A model generated the notes under the pieces. That model worked only from the letters and a program-made list of their open reading frames with translations, made no database searches and was not told the DNA's origin. Positions 24,900 through 35,580 of a stretch of DNA of 64,000 bases are shown here, piece by piece (the stretch's first letter is position 1; each line of letters starts with the position of its first letter). The position numbers and the translations under genes were made by a program. The stretch is from Rapana venosa (taxonomy: Eukaryota > Mollusca > Gastropoda > Neogastropoda > Muricidae). Location of the stretch: NCBI GenBank assembly GCA_028751875.1, contig CM054157.1, positions 2,944,408 to 3,008,407 of the forward strand. Direction: 5' to 3'.

Positions 24900-25118
24900 C
24901 AACTATAAACCGAGGCCCCGTGTGCGAACGCATGCAGAACATCTTGCGCACATGTTAAATCCTGTTCCGCTTTTCGAAAGAGTAGGCCATTGTGTGCCGG
25001 TGGGAACAGATGACAAAATTTTAAAAACCGCATACACACGCATAATTTTTTTTTTTTAATTTCATCTGAGCGCTTTGATTTGTTGCTTTACAAGATTCAG
25101 CTCTATATAAATTCCATA

Positions 25119-25155
<37 letters not shown>
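24900..25155 (+). mobile_element. SINE-1 body joined to tail T3
   Basis: A clean body (24901-25040) is followed by a T run and CTGAGCGCTTTGATTTGTTG ... TATATAAATTCCATAC and (ATT)n. Here T3 occupies the place usually taken by T1. Confidence 0.85.
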
Positions 25156-25157
<2 letters not shown>

Positions 25158-25267
25158 CAGCAGTACACAGTGCAATGACCGCCTTTCCAGCTACATGGAC
25201 TGTTTTGCCTAAACCCTGACACTTCTGAGTTTGTTTTGTTGGCTTTTTTTTTGGGGGGGGGAAGAGG

Positions 25268-25790
25268 GAGGGAAGGGGGCGGAATAGCCGTGTGGTTAGA
25301 AAGTTGCGCTTGTGATCTGGCAGCCCCAGATTCGAGCCTTCACTGAGACACCCGTTCGCGAGGTGATTTTTTCCCCTGGGGTTAACCTCAATACATAATT
25401 ATATTTCCCACAATCCCGAAAGTTCTTCGGATGACAATGACAAATTCTTTTCTTTCGAGGACAATGAATAAGCACTCATGTGCTTTTTTTTTTTTTTTTT
25501 TTACATCTAGTCCCCTGAAACTATGAACAAAGGCGCCATGCGTGAACGCACGCGGAACATCTTGCGCGCAGGTAACTTTGTTCCACTCTATTGGGAGAGT
25601 GAAGATGCTCGTGGGAACGGATGATAAAATTGACCAAAAAAAGAAACCCACACGCACGCTGGTGTCGCGTTTAGGCATCACTCCTGAAGTCGGAATGCGG
25701 CTACCTTAATGGTAGGTAAATTAATGGTCTGCATGTACAGAATCTCACCAGAGGTAATAAATTCGGAGCTCTAGCGGAGGAACGAGGAAT
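25268..25790 (+). mobile_element. SINE-1, head A and tail T2, with an inverted T1 fragment inside
   Basis: GGCGGAATAGCCGTGTGGTT head and body interrupted at about 25442-25515 by a reversed T1 block (TTTCGAGGACAATGAATAAG). The body resumes and ends in T2 (CACTCCTGAAGTCGGAATGC, GGAGCTCTAGCGGAGGAACG). Confidence 0.85.
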
Positions 25791-25811
25791 AAAGTGATTT
25801 TCGCGCAGCAC

Positions 25812-26000
25812 GAGGGGACGGGATAGCTCAGTGGTCGGAGCACTCGCTTTCCCCCAGCCAAGTTAAGCAGCGTCGAGCGTGGTTACCAGTTGGATGGGTG
25901 ACCGTTGGCGCTGCCTTGGCTTCAGTACAGTTCCCCCAGTTCACCCAGCTTTAAATGAGTACCCGCCCTCTTTTTGGGTCGGGGGGTAAAGCAGCGAGGG
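25812..26000 (+). mobile_element. SINE-5S, cut by the assembly gap
   Basis: A tRNA-like start (GGGACGGGATAGCTCAGTGG) is followed by a 5S rRNA-like segment (AAGTTAAGCAGCGTCGAGCG ... GGTTACCAGTTGGATGGGTG) and then the TTGGCTTCAGTACAGTTC body. The 3' end is lost in the Ns. Confidence 0.9.
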
Positions 26001-26500
26001 NNNNNNNNNNNNNNNNNNNNNNNNNNNNNNNNNNNNNNNNNNNNNNNNNNNNNNNNNNNNNNNNNNNNNNNNNNNNNNNNNNNNNNNNNNNNNNNNNNNN
26101 NNNNNNNNNNNNNNNNNNNNNNNNNNNNNNNNNNNNNNNNNNNNNNNNNNNNNNNNNNNNNNNNNNNNNNNNNNNNNNNNNNNNNNNNNNNNNNNNNNNN
26201 NNNNNNNNNNNNNNNNNNNNNNNNNNNNNNNNNNNNNNNNNNNNNNNNNNNNNNNNNNNNNNNNNNNNNNNNNNNNNNNNNNNNNNNNNNNNNNNNNNNN
26301 NNNNNNNNNNNNNNNNNNNNNNNNNNNNNNNNNNNNNNNNNNNNNNNNNNNNNNNNNNNNNNNNNNNNNNNNNNNNNNNNNNNNNNNNNNNNNNNNNNNN
26401 NNNNNNNNNNNNNNNNNNNNNNNNNNNNNNNNNNNNNNNNNNNNNNNNNNNNNNNNNNNNNNNNNNNNNNNNNNNNNNNNNNNNNNNNNNNNNNNNNNNN
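26001..26500. other. Assembly gap, 500 N
   Basis: Exactly 500 N, the usual placeholder for a gap of unknown size. It joins a SINE-5S on the left to LINE-G on the right, so order and distance across it are not proven by the sequence. Confidence 0.99.
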
Positions 26501-26585
26501 CTTGAACCTTGACAGAAATGGAAATAAACTCTGGAGGCTCACTACAGCCATGGATTATGAGGACACAAGATCAGCTCCTATCATG

Positions 26586-26625
<40 letters not shown>
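26586..26625. repeat. (GA)n microsatellite in LINE-G
   Basis: About 20 GA units interrupt the element. Confidence 0.9.
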
Positions 26626-26626
<1 letters not shown>

Positions 26627-28320
26627 AGAACATAGTCACAGGGAGGAATGCAGCACACTGCCTCGTGGGACAACCACAAGCAGGCCTACAATATCTCAGG
26701 ATAGGAACAGACAAGTTCATGTTTACATGAAGAACCACCAAACCTGCCAAGATCCCTCAGAGTACACGAACAGACCTTTCTGTTATTACAACACAAAAAG
26801 GCGTTAGAAGAAACCCTTAATACCTTGAAGCCTAAAAAAAATATCCTGGCCCTGACAAGACTTACCACGGAGATGCTGGAACACCTTGGCACCAGAGCAA
26901 AACCCAAACTCCTAGACACCCTCAGCAAGAGCTGGAGGTCAGGGCATGTTCCACAAAGGTGGTGAAAGGCTGATGTGGTACCTATCCACAAGTCTTAACA
27001 GGATCAAACACAAGCCTGACAGGTACCATCCTGTCAGCCTTACGAGCTGTGTAGGTCAGCTCAAGGGGTGACTGATCATTACTCACTTAGTGTGGCCCCT
27101 GGAGAACATCATCATTACTCCACAGCAGACAGGATTTAGACAACATCATTCTACAGAGGACCAAGAGGCTTACATAGCCCAGAAGAACGAGGATGGTTTT
27201 CAATACAAATACAACGCATGCTGACAGTATGGGTAGACATGGAGAAGGCCTACGATAAAGTCTGGAAGGATGGGCTCGGCCTAAAACTCCAAAAGAGGGG
27301 TGTGACTGGATGAATGTGCCGGTGGATCTCCCAATACCTGACAAATAGGAAGGCTCGAGTCCACGTGAATGGAGCATACAGCCGGAAGAAAATACTGAGA
27401 GAGGGAGTCCCCAAGGGAGGTGTCTTGAGCCCTACCCTGTTCCCGATTTTCATAAACGACACTGTCAGAGATTTACCAAGAAAAGTCCAAGGACTCATAT
27501 ATGCCGATGACCTTGTCCTGTGGTGCTCAGAGGAATATCTTACGATGGCCAGCTACAGACTACAGCAAGCACTAAACATTCTTGAAGCATGGACAGAACA
27601 GTGGCTTGTGAAAATCAATGCCCAAAAGACAAAGTACACTATCTTCAGCCTCTCAATCAGAGAACAGAAGGCCAACCTGTGTATAATTGGGCAGGCCTTG
27701 CTTGCTGTGGAATATCCCCACCTATCTTGGGGTGATTTTTGACATACGACTGACAAGGAAGCTGCAGACTACCAAAACAGAAGCCAGTGCCAAAGTACTG
27801 CCTGCCCTTATGAAAAAACTGGCAGGAACGACCTGGGGTGCAGACGCCACAACTCTTTAGAGGCTGGTAGAATAAGACCATTGCCTGAAAATGGCATGAC
27901 AGCATAGGGCGCTACTGCCAAGTCCAACTTTGATCGAGTTAGGAAGGAGCAGAATCAGGCAACCTGCATCCTCTCAGGGGCCATTAAATTAACACCAATA
28001 TCAGAGCTCGAGACCATCACAGGACTCCAATCTCTAGAAAATTGCAGAGACACATAAGATTCTTACCCAGACTGCCAAATTCAACAGGCTTCAAGACCAC
28101 TGCATGAAAGAAAGACTTCCCAACAAACCAAGGGGCGATTTAAGCGAGGCAGCTTCACTCACCAGAGCAGGATACTGGAACAACAACATCAGGACATCCT
28201 TAACCATGACCCCAAAGTGATCTCTCGATGTCTAGCTGTCCTGGCCTGGAGTGAGGGGGCTTCTGCCTTCGTTCAGTTCAACATCCCTGGTGTAAGTCCA
28301 AAATTTAAAAAAATATTTAA

Positions 28321-28668
28321 AATTTTTATTTTATTCTTTTATATCGAAGATAATGGAATAAGCACTTATGTGCTTTTATAATCCAGTCCCCGTGTGTATG
28401 CGGTTTTGTCAATTCTGTCATCTCTTCCCACCAGCACACAATGGCCTACTCTTACGAAAAGCGGAACAGGATTTAACCTGTGCGCAAGATGTTCTGCGTG
28501 CGTTCGCACACGGGACCTCGGTTTATAGTCTCATCTGGATGACTTTTGGGGAGAGTGGAGTCTGCACTGAAGTTAACTCCAGGGAAAAATATCTCCTTGA
28601 ATGAGATTCGAACCCGGGTTGTCAGATTGCAAGTGCAATGTTCTAACCACTAGGCTATCCCGTTCCCC
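28321..28668 (-). mobile_element. SINE-1, full length, head A and tail T1, inside LINE-G
   Basis: All blocks are present from T1 to head (ACCACTAGGCTATCCCGTTC). It splits the LINE-G RT region from its RNase H. Confidence 0.95.
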
Positions 28669-29518
28669 TGGAGTGCCCCCCTTCCCCCCCAAAAAAAATG
28701 TCCTAGACCCTTGAACATCTCCAGACCCATTACCCGAAAGACCTGTGAACCTATGTCTATACTGATGGCTCTGCTGAGGATGCAGTGAGAAATGGAGAAG
28801 GCAGGGGTCTATATCCATTACCCTGACGGCAGAGAAGATAGGATTAGCTTTGTAACTGGCCTCTCTACAAAGTAAGAAGAACGCATGCAGAACATCTTCC
28901 TTACTACAAAGCCGAGGCAGTAGCCATAGAAAGAGCAGCAACCCACATCATAGCCAGCCCATAATATACATCCCACAGAGCAGTTGTCTTCTTGACAAGA
29001 TGCCCTGTCTGGATCACAGGCGCTGAAGTCCAACACAGAGATACACTGACCTAAACGACCTGTCCTCCACACTGGCCTCCCTCTGCAGGAGTTAGGCATA
29101 CAGTAGAAGTCCTGATGAATGACTCGGCACTACTGCGCAGAGCCGAGGAGGACCGAGATGGATGGAGGAGGAGGCTTACCACGGCATCGTCTTTCGTGTC
29201 TCCTCCACCATCGCCAAGGTCACGGGACTTATGATGATGATGATGATGATGACGACGATGATGATGAGTAGTCCTGCATGCAGTGGATCCCCTCCTTCCA
29301 CTGCAACGTGCTCAGCAACGAGACTGCTGACTAACTCCTCCCTGGCAAAGGAGGGGCAGGCACGAGGCAAGAGCAGCTGGATGGACAGGTCGGTCAAGTT
29401 TTTTCTGAAGCCAAGACCGTCATCAAGGCCAAGTAGCACACTAAGTGGAGAAAAAAAAAGAAACCAACATCCACACTACAACAGGTAAGATATGACAAGG
29501 GGGGGGGGGGGGGGGGGG

Positions 29519-29850
29519 GGATGGGATAGCCTAGTGGTTAGAACATTGCGCTCGCATTCCGACGACCCGGGTTCGATTCCTGTTTAAGGGAGATATTTTC
29601 CTCTGGAGTTAACTTCAGTGCAGACTCCACTCTCCCAACAGTCCTTCGGATGAGACTATAAACCGAGGTCCCATGTGCGAACGCATGCAGAACATCTTGC
29701 GTGCACGTTAAAATCCTGTTCCGCTTTTTGTAAGAGTAGGCCATTGTGTGCCGGTGGGAGCAGATGACAGAATTTACAAAAACCGCAAACACACGGGGAC
29801 TGGATGTAAAAAAAAGCACGTGAGTGCTTATTCTATAATCCTCGATAACC
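29519..29850 (+). mobile_element. SINE-1, full length, head A and tail T1, inside LINE-G
   Basis: Preceded by a run of about 22 G and followed by about 25 C. Head, CCCGGGTTCGATTCC B box, body and T1 are intact. Confidence 0.95.
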
Positions 29851-30109
29851 ACCCCCCCCCCCCCCCCCCCCCCCCAAACCAAAACAAGAACAGGTCTGTA
29901 GATTCAGACTCAGGACAGGTCACGACCGTCCAAACCGCCATATGTATTATGCATACACAACTCTACACAGGCCATACAGAAGAGTGCCCATGCAAGACTG
30001 ACAGCAGCCAGACAACAGACAACGCCCTGCAGTCCTGCTTTCTGTACAAGACACTCCCAAAGAGGATCTGGCCTGACCCCACCCCACTGCTCATGAAACT
30101 GGGTAAAAA

Positions 30110-30399
30110 GGTAAAGGAGTCCCATAACCTATATTAAGGTCGTAGGGGAGCGAGGCGTCAGAGACCTCACTTCTCTAGGGCCAGCATATTGAGGGCGGCG
30201 CCCATCTCCTCTCCCTCGCTGCTTTACCTTCCCTGACCCTAAAGAGGGCAGGTACCCATTTACAGCTGGGTGAACTGGGGGAACTGTACTGAAGCCAAGG
30301 CGCGCAAACGGTCACCCATCCAACTGGTAACCACGCTCGACGCTGCTTACCTTGGCTGGGGGAAAGCGAGTGCTCCGACCACTGAGCTATCCCGTCCCG
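30110..30399 (-). mobile_element. SINE-5S, full length
   Basis: Minus-strand copy of about 290 bp. It reads GGGATAGCTCAGTGGTCGGA, then a 5S-like AAGGTAAGCAGCGTCGAGCG and GTTGGATGGGTGACCG, then TACCTGCCCTCTTTAGGG, and ends at ATAGGTTATGGGACTCC. It is the best reference copy here. Confidence 0.9.
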
Positions 30400-30454
30400 A
30401 AACTCTATGGGGGAAAAAATCAACTCTTATTTTTATTTATTTTTTTTATTTTAT

Positions 30455-30675
30455 TCTTCTTTTATATCGAGGATAATGGAATAAGCACTCATGTGCTTTT
30501 TTTTTTACGTCCAGTCCCCGTGTGTATGCGGTTTTGTAAAATTTTGTCATCGGTTTCCACCCATGCACACAATGGCCTACTCTTTCGCAAAGCGGAACAG
30601 GATTTAACGTGTGCGCAAGATGTTCTGCATGCGGTTCGAACACGGGGCCTCGGTTTATAGTCTCATCCGAACTAC
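30455..30675 (-). mobile_element. SINE-1, tail T1 and body, head missing
   Basis: TATATCGAGGATAATGGAAT through a clean body to TCATCCGAAC, then unrelated C-rich sequence (30705-30800). Confidence 0.95.
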
Positions 30676-30904
30676 ACATTTTCAGCCACTCCTGGTTTAC
30701 TAGCCGTCCCCCCCCCCCCACCCCCCTCCTCCCCCCACCAAAATCTCCTTGAACTTGAACACCCCCCCCCCCCCCCCCCAACCTCAACCCCCCCCTCCCC
30801 AAATCTCCTTGGCCTTGACCCGATCTTCACACTGTCAGCTGAGCTGAAGAACAAACTGTAATGGTACTGTAGGGTTTTTGCTCTTCAAGCTTGATTGGTG
30901 CTTA

Positions 30905-31195
30905 CTCATTCAAGCGTTGTTTTTCTTCTCTCTCTCTCTCTCTCTCTCTATTGCGTTTTCAAACCTTTATGACTTAAGAAGGCTGTTGCTCTCTGACACA
31001 TTCGAGCGTTGTTTTCCTTTTCTCTCTCTCTCTCTTTCTCTCTATTGCGTTTTCAAACCTTTATGACTTAAGAATGTTGTTGCTCTCTGACACATTCGAG
31101 CGTTGTTTTCCTTTTCTCTCTCTCTCTCTCTCTCTCCTCTCTCTTTCTCTCTATTGCGTTTTCAAACCTTTATGACTTAAGAAGGTTGTTGCTCT
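30905..31195. repeat. Tandem repeat, three units of about 95-110 bp
   Basis: Each unit is CATTCGAGCGTTGTTTTCC + (TC)n + ATTGCGTTTTCAAACCTTTA + TGACTTAAGAAGGTTGTTGC. Length varies through the TC run. Confidence 0.9.
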
Positions 31196-31495
31196 CTCAC
31201 ACATTTGGTTGTTTTTTTCTACTAAGTGTTTTAGTTTTTCGGTGTTTTACATCTTCTTTGCTGGACAAAACCAAGGCCAGCATTGTAATTGGCCCCGTTA
31301 ATAGTTTTCACACTTTAAAAAAAAAAAAAATTGTCCACTTTTACCTCGAACTTTTTGCTCTCTCACACATTTGGTTTTTTTTTCCGAAGTGTTTTCGTTT
31401 TTCGGTGTTTTCCATCTTTGCTGGACAAAAACCAAGGCCAGCTTTGTAACGGTCCTGTCAACAATTTTCACACTTTAAAAAAAAAAAAAAAGGAA
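31190..31495. repeat. Tandem repeat, two units of about 150 bp
   Basis: CTCTCACACATTTGGTT, GTTTTTCGGTGTTTT, GCTGGACAAAACCAAGGCCA and TTTTCACACTTT plus poly-A occur twice. It abuts the preceding array and shares the CTCTCACACATT joint. Confidence 0.9.
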
Positions 31496-31794
31496 AAAAA
31501 AGTTCCACTTCCACCTCAAACTTACCAGAACTGAATGAAGAAAGGGGAGGGAAGATATGCTTAAATATGCTTCATTCCCTCCCCCCCCCCCCCCCCCCCC
31601 CAAATAAAAGTGACTTTCTGTTGCAGCCATGTGGCTTCTGCTGCCGTTCTCTGTAAAAATAATTCTTGAAAACTTCTGTGGCACAATCCAAAAACTGGCA
31701 TCATCTATTTTACTTTCTAGTTTTTTTCTGATTTTTAATTTTTTTTTTTTTTTTTTTTTTGGGGGGGGGGGTTCGTTTTCAATGTTTTTTGCCC

Positions 31795-32140
31795 CGAAGT
31801 CAGAATGGGGCTACCTTAATGGTGGATAAAAAGGGACACATACACAACAGTCTCGCCATTGCCTCAGATCTGTAGCCGAGGAATGGAGGGGGACAAAAAT
31901 CATATCACCGTTTTGCAGAACATCTTGCCCACACATTGAAACCAGTTCCACCTTTCAGGACAGTAGGCCATCCATTGCATGCCGATAGGAATGAATGACA
32001 ATAATAAATAATATATAAAAAACACAGGCACGATGGTGGCATGTTTAGACATCATTCCTCTAAAGTTGGAAACCTTAGTGACGGGCAAAAATGGTCACAC
32101 ATGCGAGATCTCACCATTGGTGAACCTCGGAGACCTAACT
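31795..32140 (+). mobile_element. Two SINE-1 T2 pieces
   Basis: 31795-31888 is a T2 tail (GAAGTCAGAATGGGGCTACC to GCCGAGGAATGG). 31916-32140 is a body with T2 (GCATGTTTAGACATCATTCC, GATCTCACCATTGGTGAACC). Both are diverged. Confidence 0.75.
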
Positions 32141-32154
32141 GAAAAAAAAAAAAA

Positions 32155-32210
32155 AAGATATATATATTATATATATATATATATATATTCACACACACAC
32201 ACATACGTAT
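32155..32210. repeat. (TA)n/(CA)n microsatellite
   Basis: ATATATATATATAT then ACACACACAC. Confidence 0.9.
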
Positions 32211-32465
32211 CGCCATTTCCCATTCGATTTGGGCCTGTTACCAAACACAAATCTCTTGCATGAAAGTGAACAACATAACCCTATCCAAAACTTTGTTTGC
32301 ACGATAAACACTTATCCAACTTCTGTACTAGAGAAAAGACCAGATGTGGCTGACGGTATGGGATGACAAGAATATACTCAGCATGCACTCTGAAACCTGG
32401 AGGGGGATGGGCTCCGCCTGGTTCACCTTACCCTCGACACATCGCCTGACAGTTCAAGCTAGCCA

Positions 32466-32880
32466 GGGGGCAAGTTAGCCTGGTGGTTAGAATGTTGCGC
32501 CCGTGATCTGAACGCCTGGGTTCAACTTCAAACCACTACTCAGAAGCCCATTTTAGGGATCTTCCCCTGGAGTTAATATCAGTGCTGACTCCACTGCCCC
32601 AAAAGTCCTTTACATAATAATACATAATAATGTATGGAATTTATATAGCACTGAATCTTGTAAAGCAACAAATGAGACTTTAAAGTGATGTCCTGTGTGT
32701 GAACGCACACAGAACATCTTCCAGACATGTTAAAACCTGTTCTGCCTTTCTGGAAGAGCAGGCCATTGTGTGCCGGTGGAAACAGAAGACAAAATTTACA
32801 AAACCGCATACACATAGTGACTGGATGTAAAAAAAAAAAGTACAGAAGTGCTCCATCATTGTCCCAAACATAAAAGAACT
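32466..32880 (+). mobile_element. SINE-1, head A and tail T1, with nested T3 element
   Basis: GGCAAGTTAGCCTGGTGGTT head and linker, then the body is broken at 32612-32675 by a reversed T3 (GGAATTTATATAGCACTGAA). The body resumes at GAGACTTTAAAG and ends in T1. Confidence 0.85.
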
Positions 32881-32924
32881 TAAGTTTTTTCAAAAATAAT
32901 GTATATATAGTTTCAGTGAGAGCC

Positions 32925-33170
32925 TGAATTTTCTTCTTCATCAAACTCTCAAACAGCCACCTCTGTTGTCTGTCATAAAAGCGAAAATGCTTTGCGCTGC
33001 CGTTGAGCGCCTGAAAAGTCAGGCCTAGTGCATCTGACTTTGGCGAGGGAGAGAATTCTTTTATCTTTATTTTTTTTCTGGTAGAAAGCCAGGAGAATGG
33101 ACCAAGATGGCAGAAAAAAATAGACAAGAAGGAGGTGTCAGGGAGAAATGGAACAAGGCAGAAACACACA
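32925..33170 (-). repeat. rep-D copy
   Basis: CTTCTTCATCAAACTCTC, CATAAAAGCGAAAATGCTTT, CTGAAAAGTCAGGCCTAG and GACAAGAAGGAGGTGTCAGG in order, as in the 38505 copy. Confidence 0.85.
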
Positions 33171-33191
33171 CACACACTGTGACACACATCC

Positions 33192-33235
33192 ATTTCTAAT
33201 ATCACTTCGAGTGAACAGACGTTAAATTGAAGATT
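33192..33235 (+). mobile_element. LINE-H 3'-tail fragment
   Basis: TAATATCACTTCGAGTGAAC and AGACGTTAAATTGAAG match the 3' end of LINE-H at 37340-37372. Confidence 0.75.
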
Positions 33236-33559
33236 GAACACATCCATTTGACAATTACCATTTTTATTCAAACATTCTTAAAAAAACCCACAACACATTC
33301 TTGTCTTTAAATTTTCACCCTCCTCCTCTCTCTCTTCTCCCCCTCTCACTCACACACACACCCAATTAAAAAGCAAGATTCCAAAAAGAACTTCCCCCCC
33401 CTACCTCCCCCCCCCCCCCCCCCCCCAGGGCATTCTTTCCAGTTCACCGGGCTAAAAAAAACTAAGCATCCTTTTTTCCTCCGACCTTGAACGACCTTGA
33501 CGACGTTTCCTGACACCGGGTACACTTCTGGCAGTGTTCTGGCACTGCTGTGGGGGTGG

Positions 33560-33850
33560 CAGCAACACACACACAAAAAACCCATACATACCACACATCA
33601 CACACAAAAAACAACAGATACACCAAACCACACACCATACACAGACACATACACCATTTACACACACATACACACACACCACACACATACACACACACAC
33701 ATACACACCACACACATAAAAACATACACACACACACAACACACACATACAACACTCACCCACACATACATCACACACACCACATACACACATACATACC
33801 ACACACACAACAGACACAACAACACCCACACCACTCACACACATCCTACT
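33560..33850. repeat. CA-rich microsatellite
   Basis: ACACAC/ACATAC repeats; the flanking 33236-33560 holds short C/T runs and nothing named. Confidence 0.9.
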
Positions 33851-33899
33851 TTAGTAGGCTCCATCATCTTGTTAGTCAGGGTTGCGCTCAAGGTGTTTT

Positions 33900-35150
33900 A
33901 TACTGCAGAGCGAAAAGCGGGTAAGTAAGTATGGGGGAAAAAAGCTGTACCCACAGCAGACCCCCCCCCCCCCTTTCTCCACATTGCGGAATGGTCCTTT
34001 AGAAAGGCAATCCCCGATAATACAAGGGTTCCAGAATCGCGCAGAATTTCAGAGCGATGCGTATACAGCCTAAGACATTAATAGGCCGGGGGTCGTTTTA
34101 AAATTTTTTCTTTTTTTACATACATACATGCAACATAACACATAATACAACATACATATGATATATCACACACCAACATATATTAACACACACACATACA
34201 TACAGCATACACCACAAATAAAACCCGTTTTTTAATGAAACATACAGGATTGAAAAAGTTTTGTCCAAAAAACCGACAAATTTTATCTCTTTTTTTTTTA
34301 AGCACCAAAAACCAACCCCCCCGAAAAAAAAAAAAACAAAAACTCACAACCTGTCTTAAAAAAGATAAAAAAAAAAAAAACAGAGTTAAAAAAAAAAAAA
34401 AGTATTTTATATATAATCTATATAATGTATATATATGTGTGTATATATTTTGCCATTTTCCCGGCCCGCCCAAAGCCCCAATTATCTAAACAGGTCACCA
34501 TGCTGCGCATGCCGACTCCACCCCCCGAAAGTCCTTTAGAAAAAACTAAAAACCAAGGGCCCGTGTGAAACTGGTATCTAGAGGTAATCACCGCCCCGAA
34601 TCTGACGACCGGGTTCGATTTCCCCTTCAAGGGGAATTTTCCCCTGGGGTTAACATAGTGGAAAACCCCCTCCCCTAAAAAATCCTTTGGATAGACATAA
34701 AACCCAGGCCCCCTTGGGGAAACCACGCAAAACATCTTTCGCACATGTTAAAATCCTATTCCCTTTTCAAGGTAGGGCCTTGTGTCCAGTGGGAACAGAC
34801 GACAAAGTACAAAACCCATACACACGGGGCTGGGGTAAAAAAACACATAAGTGCTTATTCCCTTTTCCTCAAAATAAAAGAAAAAAATAAAAAATAAAAG
34901 ATTTTTGAAAAGAAAGCGAAAGTCCAGGTTTTAAGTATGTGGGGGTTCGATCCCCATTTGTGCCCGAAATTTTTTCCTTTTTATAGCGGCGGGGGCTGTC
35001 TTAATGAGCCGATAAACCCCGGTCCCAGTGCAATACTCATTTAGGCTGTAAAAGAAAAACCCACCAACAAAAAAAGTTTTGTCCCCGGCAAATTCTTTCA
35101 AAAAGCCTTGACAAAACCCAAAATTTTATACAGACTGAAAAAAAAAAGGT
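33900..35150. other. Second low-accuracy patch
   Basis: Homopolymer-rich sequence like that of 1-16 kb, with a damaged SINE-1 at 34506-34900. No gene is visible. It lies just downstream of the displaced EXOSC6 exon 8. Confidence 0.6.
34506..34900 (+). mobile_element. SINE-1, degraded, tail T1
   Basis: A partial linker and body (34510-34560) are followed by a second unit with GACGACCGGGTTCGATTTCC, TTTCGCACATGTTAAAATCC and ACATAAGTGCTTATTCCC. Confidence 0.7.
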
Positions 35151-35189
35151 GGTGCGAATTGTGGCGACATCAGAGCTCTCCAGGTGGAA

Positions 35190-35450
35190 TGCGATACAAT
35201 ACAAAACAATACAATGCAATGCAATGCCATACAATACAGTACAATACAATGCAATACAATACAGAACAGCATAATACAAAATAACAGTACTACACAATAC
35301 AATGCAATACAACACAAAACAATACAGTACAGTGCAATCCAATACAATGCAATAAATAAAATACAAAGCAATACAATTTAATACAACACATACAACACAA
35401 TACAACACTATACAACACAACACAGTACGGTACCAAACCCATACAACTCG
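35190..35450. repeat. (ATACA)n-type pentameric minisatellite
   Basis: Irregular ATACA/ATGCA repeats over about 250 bp. The Cys/Leu/Tyr-rich minus-strand ORF is its translation. Confidence 0.9.
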
Positions 35451-35469
35451 ATCCAACACCACGGCTCAC

Positions 35470-35580
35470 CTGAGTCAACAGCTCCACCTCAGTGTCACCT
35501 TGGAAACAGACGGCCGACACCTGGCCGATGGAGGGCATGAAGGCCAAGGTCAACTCCCCACCTGGCCGCCCTCCTGAAGC
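35470..35580 (-). CDS. EXOSC6: EXOSC6 exon 8 (displaced), residues 200-236
   Basis: 37 codons between a GGTGCAG acceptor and a GTGAGC donor, phase 0 at both ends. It encodes GGELTLAFMPSIGQVSAV and ends ELLTQ, matching the human LTVALMPVLNQVAG region. It belongs between exon 7 and exon 9 but sits 1.8 kb beyond exon 9. Confidence 0.85.

Larger units (their letters stand above)
26501..30130 (+). mobile_element. LINE-G, non-LTR retrotransposon with RT and RNase H, interrupted and dead
   Basis: Broken plus-strand frames give an RT: TTEMLEHLGTRAKPKLLD, FRQHHSTEDQEAY, VDMEKAYDKVW, GVPKGGVLSPTLFP and the YADD active site at 27500-27520. An RNase H start (YTDGSAEDA) and RAVVFL follow at about 28750-29000. 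An EAKTVIKAKQHTKW block is at 29410 and a Cys-rich end (GHTEECPCKTDSSQTTD, LPKRIWPDPTPLLMKLG) at 29965-30110. SINE-1 copies (28321-28668, 29519-29850) and microsatellites interrupt it; stops and shifts are frequent. RNase H downstream of RT places it near the I/Nimb-type LINEs, by inference. Confidence 0.85.

Noticed and set aside
25922..26807. ORFs of 185-277 codons spanning the gap
   Set aside because: They consist almost entirely of N-coded residues.
28970..29100. Minus-strand ORF of 93 codons over LINE-G RNase H region
   Set aside because: Shadow of the plus-strand RNase H frame.
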